From DATKYQ01 sp035528415 (GTDB lineage: Bacteria; Myxococcota; B64-G9): 64,000 nt of DNA. The stretch spans positions 1 through 64,000 of the forward strand of contig DATKYQ010000057.1 in the NCBI GenBank assembly GCA_035528415.1, written 5' to 3'. Both the position numbers and the translations under genes were made by a program. A model generated the notes under the pieces. That model was not told the DNA's origin. It did not search any database and was given only the letters and a program-made list of their open reading frames with translations. Below, piece after piece: positions 8,480 to 15,352 of the stretch (position 1 is its first letter; each line of letters starts with the position of its first letter).

Positions 8480-8546
8480 TTCCATTCTCAAACCCAACCG
8501 GAGCGGCTCGGGAATGGAATATTACGCAACTAAAGCAGTAAGTTGC
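8480..8546 (+). promoter_or_regulatory. Paired inverted repeats upstream of sigma-54 promoter
   Basis: Two dyads precede the -24/-12 element: TTCCATTC ... GAATGGAA (8480-8487 and 8512-8519, perfect 8-bp arms) and GCAACT ... AGTTGC (8526-8531 and 8541-8546). Sigma-54 promoters need an upstream-bound enhancer-binding protein, and dyads 25-95 bases upstream are plausible sites for it. This is inference from position and symmetry. Confidence 0.4.
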
Positions 8547-8571
8547 ATAGACTACGGTTGATCGTGATTTT

Positions 8572-8587
8572 TGGCATATGTCTTGCG
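8572..8587 (+). promoter_or_regulatory. Sigma-54 (-24/-12) promoter
   Basis: TGGCAT-N5-TTGC, with the invariant GG (8573-8574) and GC (8585-8586) exactly ten bases apart. It matches the sigma-54 consensus TGGCAC-N5-TTGC at all but one position. Transcription would start near 8597, giving a leader of about 58 bases before the ATG at 8655. Nothing resembling a sigma-70 promoter competes with it. Confidence 0.6.
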
Positions 8588-8654
8588 GTACTAGATACCT
8601 GAAATGAACCCCTGCATTGAAATATCACGCTCGAAAAAAAACGAGGAGGCGGCC

Positions 8655-10202
8655 ATGCGAATCTCTTCTTTTTGGTTGGTGTCTGCCATCGCGGCGATGT
8701 TTTTTGCCGGCTGCGGCGGGGATGATCAGACCGACTACGCTTCTATGCAGCAGTGCGCCGTTTCCTGCGCGGACGGGCCCACCCTGGACGGCATAGACGT
8801 CTCTTACTGGCAGGACGTCATCGACTGGGACCGTGTAGCTCAAACAAACATGGCCTTCGCCTTCATCCGTACGAGTGACGGCTACTTCGAAGATCCCAAG
8901 TTCGAGCGCAACTGGAGCGAGGCTCGACGGGTGGGCCTGCTGCGCGGCGCTTATCATTATTTCCGCCCGAACAAGGATATCGACGAGCAGGCCGACATCA
9001 TGATTAACAAGTTGGGCACGCTGCAGGCGGGCGACCTGCCGCCGGTGATCGACCTCGAGGACGAGAGCATGTACGGCTCCTACTCGCGGACGACGGTCAT
9101 ATCAAAGATACACCAGTTCATGGACCGCGTTGAGGCGGCCACCGGCCGCAGGATGATGATCTACACCGGCTACTACTGGTGGAACGACATCATCGGCAAC
9201 GACGGGGCAGCGTTCGCCGATAACCCGTTATGGATCGCCCAGTACGGCCCGACCTGTCCACGCATCCCGGACAACTGGCCGCGCTGGACCTTCTTCCAGA
9301 CGGCCAGCACGGGCCGGGTTTCAGGCATCTCGGGCAACGTCGACCTCGACCTGTTCAACGGCACCATGGACGATCTCGAGGCGCTTGCCGAAGGAGGCAA
9401 CCCGGGCGGCGACCCGGGACAGCAGCCGGACGACGGCACGCTCCAGGGCGTGGTGTTCGTCGACCAGGGACAGGGCACTTCCGACATGAGTTGGCGCCTG
9501 CCGGGCGCATCGGTGCAGGTCTCCGGCGGCTCGAGCACCACCGCCGGCGACGGCGACGCCTTCTGGTCGTTCCAACTTGCACCCGGTGATTACACCGTAA
9601 CCGCCTCGATCGACGGTTATCAAACGGCTTCGCGCACCTGCACGCTGAACCCGGGCGGAGAAAGCTGGTGCTCGGTCGGGCTGGTACCGGATGGCGATCC
9701 GGGCGGCGATCCCGGCGGCGATCCGGGCGGCGACCCCGGCGGCGATCCCGGTGTCGATCCGGGCGGTGACCCCGAAGACAGCCCGTGCAGTGACTCCGGA
9801 GGCGGACAGGGCAAGATCTACGGCTGGGTGCTCTACGCGGCCAACGTGGACGACCCCGCCATCGAAGGCGCCACGGTCAGCATTACAATGGAGAATCTCC
9901 CCGGCGAGTGTAGCGTCACAACAGACAGCGACGGATACTTCGAGAAAATGGTGCGTCCCGGCACGATTACATTGCAAGCCACAAAACCAGGCTACATGGT
10001 CAGCGGCAACGAATGCGTGGTCACGGAAGGCGGCGAAATCGAGTGCAGCATAGCCATTCCTGAGAAGGACGTTCCCAATCAGGGAGATCCACAGGAAGAT
10101 CCTCCGGCATATGGCTGCGCGACTACCGGCCGGGCACCGGCGCCCGCGCTGCTGTCGATCTTGCTGCTGCTGGGCGCCTGCGCGATCCGAAGAAGGCCGT
10201 AA
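8655..10202 (+). CDS. Secreted GH25 muramidase lipoprotein with MYXO-CTERM-like tail
   Basis: 515 residues. The ATG at 8655 has GAGGAGG five bases upstream and starts a lipoprotein signal peptide with lipobox FAGC (Cys20). Residues about 43-255 are a glycoside hydrolase 25 domain: DGIDVSYWQ at the start and the acidic VIDLEDES (Asp133-Asp136) of the active site. The family cleaves the MurNAc-GlcNAc bond of peptidoglycan. Then come a carboxypeptidase-regulatory-like beta domain (GVVFVDQGQG ... PGDYTVTASIDGYQT), six DPGG repeats, a second beta domain (IYGWVLYAANV ... VRPGTITLQATKPGY), and a C-terminal Gly-Cys, hydrophobic helix and RRRP tail as in MYXO-CTERM sorting signals. Its stop overlaps the ATG of the amidase gene. 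The presence of both a lipobox and a C-terminal anchor is odd. Confidence 0.88.
   Translation: MRISSFWLVSAIAAMFFAGCGGDDQTDYASMQQCAVSCADGPTLDGIDVSYWQDVIDWDRVAQTNMAFAFIRTSDGYFEDPKFERNWSEARRVGLLRGAYHYFRPNKDIDEQADIMINKLGTLQAGDLPPVIDLEDESMYGSYSRTTVISKIHQFMDRVEAATGRRMMIYTGYYWWNDIIGNDGAAFADNPLWIAQYGPTCPRIPDNWPRWTFFQTASTGRVSGISGNVDLDLFNGTMDDLEALAEGGNPGGDPGQQPDDGTLQGVVFVDQGQGTSDMSWRLPGASVQVSGGSSTTAGDGDAFWSFQLAPGDYTVTASIDGYQTASRTCTLNPGGESWCSVGLVPDGDPGGDPGGDPGGDPGGDPGVDPGGDPEDSPCSDSGGGQGKIYGWVLYAANVDDPAIEGATVSITMENLPGECSVTTDSDGYFEKMVRPGTITLQATKPGYMVSGNECVVTEGGEIECSIAIPEKDVPNQGDPQEDPPAYGCATTGRAPAPALLSILLLLGACAIRRRP
9696..9767 (+). repeat. Six 12-bp tandem repeats encoding Asp-Pro-Gly-Gly
   Basis: Six in-frame units of the type GATCCGGGCGGC; the fourth and fifth use GACCCC and GATCCC variants and one unit reads DPGV. 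They form an acidic, flexible linker between the two beta domains of the muramidase. The same array with six units occurs at 11510-11581 in the amidase gene. Confidence 0.9.
9768..10110 (+). repeat. Long direct repeat, copy A (3' module of muramidase gene)
   Basis: About 340 bases almost identical to 11582-11924, with an offset of 1814 bases. Differences are scattered and mostly silent, for example AGCATTACA versus AGCATCACA. Similarity at protein level extends outward on both sides, from the VVFVDQGQG domain to the C-terminal tail. The high DNA identity indicates recent duplication or ongoing gene conversion. Confidence 0.88.
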
Positions 10203-12022
10203 TGAAAGCCTGCACGAGAAAAATTTTCGGGACGGTTCTTTGGCCGTCGCTTGTGGTCCTGCTAGTGGCCGGCGCCTGTGGGCCCGAAGGTCCTACCGGC
10301 GCCATCGAGGAAGGGGAGTTTTACAACACCATGGGACTCAAGCAGTCCAGCTTGTTCGGCCCCGACGGACTGGCGCCGGTCGCCTATGCGGCACAACCGT
10401 TCGTGCGGGTGGGTCTCATGTGGGATGCCGAAGATGGTTGTCAGCTGGAGGGCCGCTTGCTTTTTGAGAGCGGACAGTGGAGCGATTGGCGTCAAATCGA
10501 GCCGCGCTGGAGCGAGGGAGCGGCCCGCACAGGCCACCTGGACGTACCAGGATACGGCACGCCCATGGCCTTCCAGATCAGGCACCTGGCCGGCCCGGCT
10601 CCAACATACTTGATGGCGGAAGGGATAATAGAAATCGGCGAGGCAGCTGAACCGGAGATTGAACGTCCGAGCGGCCTGGCCAGCCTGGAACAGGCACTGG
10701 CGCCTGCCAGCTTGGTACATCCGCGCTCAGACTGGGGCGCCCGTACCCCTGCCTGTAACTCTGGCTCGCATTCACCGGCCAAGATTACTATACACCACAC
10801 CGCCACTCCGCTTCCCGATTCCACCTCGCCCACCGCCCGGTTGCGCCAGATCCAGTCTTACCATATCGATACGCAGGGCTGGTGTGACATCGGCTACCAC
10901 TACCTGGTGGATTGGAACGGCGAGCTCTGGCAGGGGCGCAATGAGACAGTCATCGGCGCTCACGTGGCCAACAACAACACCAGCAACGTTGGTATCTCCT
11001 TCATGGGAACATACAACAGCGCCAATCCCACCTCCAACCAGATGGGACACGTGGCCGATCTGATGTCCTGGCTGCACGACAACTATGGCATTCCATTGAG
11101 CCGCAGCTACATCAAGGGTCACCGGGAATACCGCGGCAACAGCCCCGGAGATTGCCCGGGCGACAGAGTCTACTCGAAGCTTTCGGACATGATCGACATG
11201 GCTTCCAGCGGCGGGTCGAGCGAAGACCCCGGCCAGCAGCCGCAGGACGGCAAGCTCCAGGGCGTGGTGTTCGTCGACCAGGGACAGGGGACGTCGGATA
11301 TGAGCCACCGGCTGCCCGGGGCGCTCGTGCGGCTTTCCGGCGGACAGTCCGCCTCGGCCAGGAGCTCGGACGCCTACTGGTCTTTCCAACTCCCGCCTGG
11401 AGACTACACGGTTACAGCCTCGCTCGCCGGCTATCAAACGGCCTCGCGCAGCTGCTCGCTGAGTTCGGGAGGAGAAAGCTGGTGTTCGGTCGGACTGGTC
11501 CCGGATGGCGATCCGGGCGGCGATCCGGGCGGCGATCCGGGCGGCGACCCCGGCGGCGACCCCGGCGGCGATCCGGGCGGTGACCCCGAAGACAGCCCGT
11601 GCAGCGACTCCGGAAGCGGACAGGGTAAGATCTACGGTTGGGTGCTCTACGCGGCCAACGTGGACGACCCCGCCATCGAAGGCGCCACGGTCAGCATCAC
11701 AATGGAGAATCTGCCAGGCGAGTGTAGCGTCACAACAGACAGCGACGGCTACTTCGAGAAAATGGTGCGTCCCGGCACGATTACATTGCAAGCCACAAAA
11801 CCAGGCTACATGACCAGCGGCAACGAATGCGTGGTCACGGAAGGCGGAGAAACCGAGTGCAGTATAGCCATTCCTGAGGAGGACGTTCCCAACCAGAGAG
11901 ATCCGCAGGAAGATCCTCCGGCATACGGCTGCGCGACAGCCGGTCGAGCTCCGGCGGCCGTGCTACCGGCGATCATCTTACTGCTGGGCCTGTGCGTAAC
12001 CAGGCGTCGCAAGACGCGCTAA
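10202..12022 (+). CDS. Secreted PGRP/amidase_2 lipoprotein with MYXO-CTERM-like tail
   Basis: 606 residues. The ATG overlaps the stop of the muramidase gene (TAATG), so the two are translationally coupled. There is a lipoprotein signal with lipobox VAGAC, then about 150 residues of uncertain fold, then an N-acetylmuramoyl-L-alanine amidase domain of the PGRP type (about 165-335): HPRSDWGAR, IHHTAT with zinc ligand His198 or His199, GYHYLVDWNG, GHREY with His307, and DCPGD with Cys318. The enzyme cuts the bond between MurNAc and the stem peptide, complementing the muramidase. The C-terminal 260 residues (beta domain, six DPGG repeats, beta domain, GCATAG-helix-RRRKTR tail) repeat those of its neighbour. 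The pair looks like a surface-anchored wall-lysing set. Confidence 0.88.
   Translation: MKACTRKIFGTVLWPSLVVLLVAGACGPEGPTGAIEEGEFYNTMGLKQSSLFGPDGLAPVAYAAQPFVRVGLMWDAEDGCQLEGRLLFESGQWSDWRQIEPRWSEGAARTGHLDVPGYGTPMAFQIRHLAGPAPTYLMAEGIIEIGEAAEPEIERPSGLASLEQALAPASLVHPRSDWGARTPACNSGSHSPAKITIHHTATPLPDSTSPTARLRQIQSYHIDTQGWCDIGYHYLVDWNGELWQGRNETVIGAHVANNNTSNVGISFMGTYNSANPTSNQMGHVADLMSWLHDNYGIPLSRSYIKGHREYRGNSPGDCPGDRVYSKLSDMIDMASSGGSSEDPGQQPQDGKLQGVVFVDQGQGTSDMSHRLPGALVRLSGGQSASARSSDAYWSFQLPPGDYTVTASLAGYQTASRSCSLSSGGESWCSVGLVPDGDPGGDPGGDPGGDPGGDPGGDPGGDPEDSPCSDSGSGQGKIYGWVLYAANVDDPAIEGATVSITMENLPGECSVTTDSDGYFEKMVRPGTITLQATKPGYMTSGNECVVTEGGETECSIAIPEEDVPNQRDPQEDPPAYGCATAGRAPAAVLPAIILLLGLCVTRRRKTR
11510..11581 (+). 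repeat. Six 12-bp tandem repeats encoding Asp-Pro-Gly-Gly
   Basis: Six perfect DPGG-coding units at the same relative place as in the muramidase gene. Codon variants (GATCCG versus GACCCC) alternate differently in the two arrays, as expected from slippage or unequal exchange within the repeat. Confidence 0.9.
11582..11924 (+). repeat. Long direct repeat, copy B (3' module of amidase gene)
   Basis: Partner of 9768-10110; see that entry for the comparison. Recombination between the copies would fuse the muramidase catalytic domain directly to the amidase tail and delete the amidase catalytic domain. Confidence 0.88.
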
Positions 12023-12049
12023 TCACGTAAGCCCGCCCCTTCCAGGTCA

Positions 12050-12147
12050 TTCCAATTCCAGCTGAACATCGATTTTAATTGACGACCGCCATCTCCTTCG
12101 TATATTCGAAAATTCGATTGTATTTATCTAATTATTTGGAATTGGAA
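12050..12147. promoter_or_regulatory. 11-bp inverted repeat flanking the tetR promoter
   Basis: TTCCAATTCCA at 12050-12060 and its exact complement TGGAATTGGAA at 12137-12147 bracket the candidate promoter. Each arm is itself a near-repeat (TTCCA ATTCCA). They may be two binding sites for the TetR protein encoded immediately downstream, allowing looping or autorepression. Confidence 0.45.
12079..12106 (+). promoter_or_regulatory. Sigma-70 type promoter of the efflux operon
   Basis: TTGACG (12079-12084), 16-base spacer, TATATT (12101-12106). Both hexamers match the consensus at five of six positions. Transcription would begin near 12113, about 40 bases before the regulator ATG at 12154. The surrounding 100 bases are strikingly AT-rich for this window. 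Confidence 0.6.
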
Positions 12148-12153
12148 AACTGC

Positions 12154-12759
12154 ATGGCCGGCTCACGCGAGGAAAAGAGAGAAAGAGTGCTGAAGGCCGC
12201 CCGGGAACTGATCGAGCGTTTCGGGTTTCGCAAGCTGACGCTGGAGGATGTCGCCCAAGAAAGCGGGCTGGCCATCTCGTCGCTTTATTACTATTTCAAG
12301 AGCAAGTCCGATCTGTTGCGGGCGGTCGCGGAAAGCGAAATAGCGGAAACTCTCGCGGACATCGAGAAGGCGGCGGCGGCGGTGCCCGATCCCGCCGAGC
12401 GTCTCAACGTGGTGGGGCTGACCCTGCTGCGGCGCATGCGCAAGATATCCCGCATACCGGGAATCAGCCACTCCGAGCGCATCACGATGTTTCCCGAACT
12501 CGAACCGGAGATCCGCAAGTTCAAGGAACGCTTCCGAAATATCATCCGCAGCGTGATCGAAGAAGGAAATTCCCAGGGAGTGTTCGAGGTGGACGAGCCC
12601 GAGTTGCTCTCCCACCTGATTTCCGCCGGTATCCGCGGCCTGGCCGAGACGATCCTGGATGACGATTTTCCAGAAGAGGTGCTCAAGGGCATGGAGCGCC
12701 TGTCTTGCTTGATGGTGCTTGGACTCAAGAAGCGATCAGAGAACAACGGGAGGTCGTGA
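12154..12759 (+). CDS. TetR-family transcriptional regulator
   Basis: 201 residues from the ATG at 12154, where TetR homology begins (a longer frame from 12079 would start inside the promoter). The N-terminal helix-turn-helix is clear: RERVLKAARELIERFG, FRKLTLEDVAQESGL, SSLYYYFKSKSDLLRAV. The C-terminal ligand-binding half is variable as usual and shows no diagnostic motif. It is the first gene of an operon with tolC-like, membrane-fusion and RND genes, so it most likely represses that pump and is released by a pump substrate. An inverted repeat around the promoter offers candidate operators. Confidence 0.88.
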   Translation: MAGSREEKRERVLKAARELIERFGFRKLTLEDVAQESGLAISSLYYYFKSKSDLLRAVAESEIAETLADIEKAAAAVPDPAERLNVVGLTLLRRMRKISRIPGISHSERITMFPELEPEIRKFKERFRNIIRSVIEEGNSQGVFEVDEPELLSHLISAGIRGLAETILDDDFPEEVLKGMERLSCLMVLGLKKRSENNGRS

Positions 12760-12762
12760 GAC

Positions 12763-14190
12763 ATGTGGATGGCGGCGTTGAGTGTTGTTTTTCTGGCGCT
12801 GGGCGGTCAGCAGGCGCTGCAACCAGATCCCTCCGGCAAACTCGATCTAACACTCGAGCAGGCGGTGCAGCTTGCGCTCAGGCAAAGCCCGCGAGTTACA
12901 GGAGCCCGGCTCGACGTACGTGCGGCAGACGCCAGGCGCAAGCAGAGCCGGGCCCAATTCGGCCCCAAGTTCCAGTTTGAACTGCGCGCCCTGTACTTCA
13001 GCGAACCGCCCGGATTTTCCGGCGGTGCAATGGACCCCGGCCTGATCGGACAACTCGAACAGGTAAACGATCTCGCCCAGACCCAGGGGGATATCGTCGA
13101 CCAGGCGTTGGCCGGGGCGCTGCTCGGCTTCGGCCAGGGCATGTCCCAGCTTACCGATATGTTCGCAAGCGAGCGCTACGACGTAACCGTCACCGCCCGG
13201 GTGGTGCAGCCGCTGACTCCGCTCTGGGCCATCTACCAGGCCTACCGTCTTTCAGAACTTGGCGTCGACGCGGCCCGGGTGGCCGAACAGCGCGCGCGCA
13301 TCCAGTTGGCCTTCGATGTTCGCCGGGCCTGCCTTCAGGTTCTTTCCATTGAATCGGCGCTCGGCGCCCTGGACGAGGCGGTAGAAACCGTCCGGGCGCA
13401 CGTCAAGACCGCCCGCCACTTTCTGGATGTCGGGTTGATCGGCAAGAACGACCTGCTGCAGGCCGAGGTGCGCCTGGCCGATCTGAGGGGCAAGCGGCTC
13501 GAGACCGAGCACGGACTGCGTCTCGCCAGGGCTCAGCTGGCAATGCTGCTCGACGTCCCGACCGGCACCGATGTAGTCATTCGTCCACCGCCGGCGGCGG
13601 AAAAAGAGCCGATCCTGCCCCCGCTGAGCAAGGTGCTGGCCGAGGCACGTGCGCAAAGGCCGGAACTCAAGGAACTCGATTTGCGCATCAGGCAGGCCGA
13701 GCACGGGCTCAAGGCCAGCTACCAGGGTTACATTCCCAACCTGAGTTTGCTGGGCCAGTATCAGCACAACGAGGGTTCAGTGATGGTGCCGCCGGCCTGG
13801 ACGGTCGGCGCTGTTTTGGACTTCAACTTCTGGGAGTGGGGCGCAACCTATTACGCAGTGGAGGAGTCCCGGGCCCACCTGGAGCGGGCTCGCACCGCCC
13901 GTGCGGAACTCGAGCGCGGCATCGAACTCGATGTGCGTTCGGCATGGCTTAAAATAAAGCAGACCGCCAAAAAGATCGAAATCGCCCGCTCTGCGGTGCG
14001 CCAGGCCGAAGAACAACTCCGTCTCGAACGCCAGCGATACGAGGCCCAGCAGAACACTTCCACGGACGTGCTCGACGCCCAAAGCCGCCTGACCCAGACC
14101 AAGGTCAAAGTTCAGACCACAAGTTTCGAACAGCTGATTGCCCGAGCGGATCTGCAAAGGGCGCTCGGTCGTCTCGACGGGGCAAACTGA
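12763..14190 (+). CDS. TolC-family outer membrane efflux protein
   Basis: 475 residues with a short signal sequence (MAALSVVFLALGG). The body has the two long helical repeats of the outer membrane efflux protein family: LTLEQAVQLALRQSP near the start, conserved DLLQAEVRLADLR and DVLDAQSRLTQTK in the first and second helical hairpins, and long Ala/Arg/Glu-rich coiled segments. The role is the outer membrane channel of a tripartite pump, docking onto the adaptor encoded next. The start ATG lies 3 bases after the tetR stop, with GGGAGGT nine bases upstream. An alternative ATG at 12769 is possible. Confidence 0.9.
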   Translation: MWMAALSVVFLALGGQQALQPDPSGKLDLTLEQAVQLALRQSPRVTGARLDVRAADARRKQSRAQFGPKFQFELRALYFSEPPGFSGGAMDPGLIGQLEQVNDLAQTQGDIVDQALAGALLGFGQGMSQLTDMFASERYDVTVTARVVQPLTPLWAIYQAYRLSELGVDAARVAEQRARIQLAFDVRRACLQVLSIESALGALDEAVETVRAHVKTARHFLDVGLIGKNDLLQAEVRLADLRGKRLETEHGLRLARAQLAMLLDVPTGTDVVIRPPPAAEKEPILPPLSKVLAEARAQRPELKELDLRIRQAEHGLKASYQGYIPNLSLLGQYQHNEGSVMVPPAWTVGAVLDFNFWEWGATYYAVEESRAHLERARTARAELERGIELDVRSAWLKIKQTAKKIEIARSAVRQAEEQLRLERQRYEAQQNTSTDVLDAQSRLTQTKVKVQTTSFEQLIARADLQRALGRLDGAN

Positions 14191-14222
14191 GTGAGAGTGT
14201 TTATGAAAGGTTGGAAATAGAC

Positions 14223-15338
14223 ATGCGCATATGCAAATCGATCATATCGTGGGTGGCAATAGGCCTCATGCTGGCGATCGGCGGCTGTGGTTCATCCGGT
14301 GCCGCTCCCGAGAGTCGGGCTCGGGCTCCCGAGGCCGGCGAGGAGAAAAACAAGCCTCGCAAGGTTTCGGTCATCAAGATCGAGCCGCAGGCTTTCAACT
14401 CGGTGATCGAGGCCAGCGGTACAGCGCTTCCGGCCCGCGAGAGTTTCTTGAGCCTGACTGTTCCCGGGGTGATCCGCAAGATCCTGGTCAAGCGCGGTGA
14501 GCGGGTGAAAAAGGGCCAGGCGTTGCTCGGGCTGGATCGCTCCGGCTTCGCGCTGGGGGTCGAGCAGGCCCAGGCGGCGCTGGATGCCGCGCAGGTGGGC
14601 TTCGGCTCGCTGGAAACCCAAAAGAAGCGCTTCGACAGGCTGTTGGCCGTCAAGGCCGTTCCGCGGGCCAACTACGACAAGGTCAAGGCCCAGTATGACG
14701 GCACCGCGGCAACGCTGGCCATGGCCGAGGTGGGCCTGAAGATGGCGCGCAAGGCGCTTGCAGATAGCGAGTTGCGCGCGCCCTATGACGGTGTGATCAC
14801 CATGCTGCTGAAACAGGTCGGTGAGTACGCCCCGGCCATGCCGCCCACTATGCTGATGAAGATCGTCGACAACTCGTCCCTCGATGTTCAGGTCTTCCTG
14901 CCCGAGGTGGAAGCGGCTTATGCGCACCCGGGCCAGGAAGCCGAGGTGCACGTGGATTCCGCCGATCTCACCCGCCGGGCAAGGGTGGTCTTCGTCTCCG
15001 CGCGCATCGAGCCGGGCAGCCAGACATTCGAGGTGCGCCTGACGCTCGACAACCAGGACGGCAAGATCAAGGCCGGCGCCTTCAGCCGCGTGAGAATCAA
15101 CCGCCGCCAGTCCGACTCGGCGCTGCTCGTGCCGCTCAGGGCCGTGGTGCGCAAGGACGATCAGATCTGGGTCTACACCGTCCAAGAAGGCAAGGCCGTA
15201 AAAACCACGGTCGAGCTTGGCGAAACGTCCGGCGATCGGGCGCTGGTGCTGCGCGGGCTTGCGCCGGGCGCCGAAGTAGTTACCAGCTCGCTCGACCGCC
15301 TGCAGCCCGGTGACGCGGTGCTGGCCGAAAAAAGCTGA
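14223..15338 (+). CDS. RND efflux periplasmic adaptor (membrane fusion) lipoprotein
   Basis: 371 residues. A lipobox (LAIGGC) follows the signal peptide, so the protein is probably anchored in the inner membrane facing the periplasm. Features of the HlyD/AcrA adaptor family are a lipoyl half-motif (VPGVIRKILVKRGERVKKGQALLGLD), an alpha hairpin (residues 100-160), the second lipoyl half (SELRAPYDGVITMLLKQVGEY), then beta-barrel and membrane-proximal domains. The ATG at 14223 is chosen over the in-frame TTG at 14211 because it gives a proper signal peptide. It links the TolC-like channel to the RND pump. Confidence 0.9.
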   Translation: MRICKSIISWVAIGLMLAIGGCGSSGAAPESRARAPEAGEEKNKPRKVSVIKIEPQAFNSVIEASGTALPARESFLSLTVPGVIRKILVKRGERVKKGQALLGLDRSGFALGVEQAQAALDAAQVGFGSLETQKKRFDRLLAVKAVPRANYDKVKAQYDGTAATLAMAEVGLKMARKALADSELRAPYDGVITMLLKQVGEYAPAMPPTMLMKIVDNSSLDVQVFLPEVEAAYAHPGQEAEVHVDSADLTRRARVVFVSARIEPGSQTFEVRLTLDNQDGKIKAGAFSRVRINRRQSDSALLVPLRAVVRKDDQIWVYTVQEGKAVKTTVELGETSGDRALVLRGLAPGAEVVTSSLDRLQPGDAVLAEKS

Positions 15339-15352
15339 CGTGAGGCCGGTCG

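Larger units (their letters stand above)
8178..8654. other. 477-base intergenic region between divergent genes
   Basis: The largest gap in the window. It holds no credible gene on either strand. Locally it is more AT-rich than its surroundings and contains an 18-bp near-palindrome (8343-8360), two inverted repeats (8480-8519 and 8526-8546) and a sigma-54 type promoter (8572-8587) reading towards the muramidase gene. The aminotransferase must be transcribed leftward from its other end, but no clear promoter was recognised for it. Confidence 0.6.

Noticed and set aside
9696..9767. Short regular repeats that could suggest a CRISPR array
   Set aside because: Units are 12 bases, contiguous, in frame and encode Asp-Pro-Gly-Gly; there are no spacers and no cas genes.
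10772..11791. 339-residue minus-strand frame under the amidase gene
   Set aside because: It is the complement of the amidase and Asp-Pro-Gly-Gly repeat coding sequence; its Ala/Arg repeats are a by-product.
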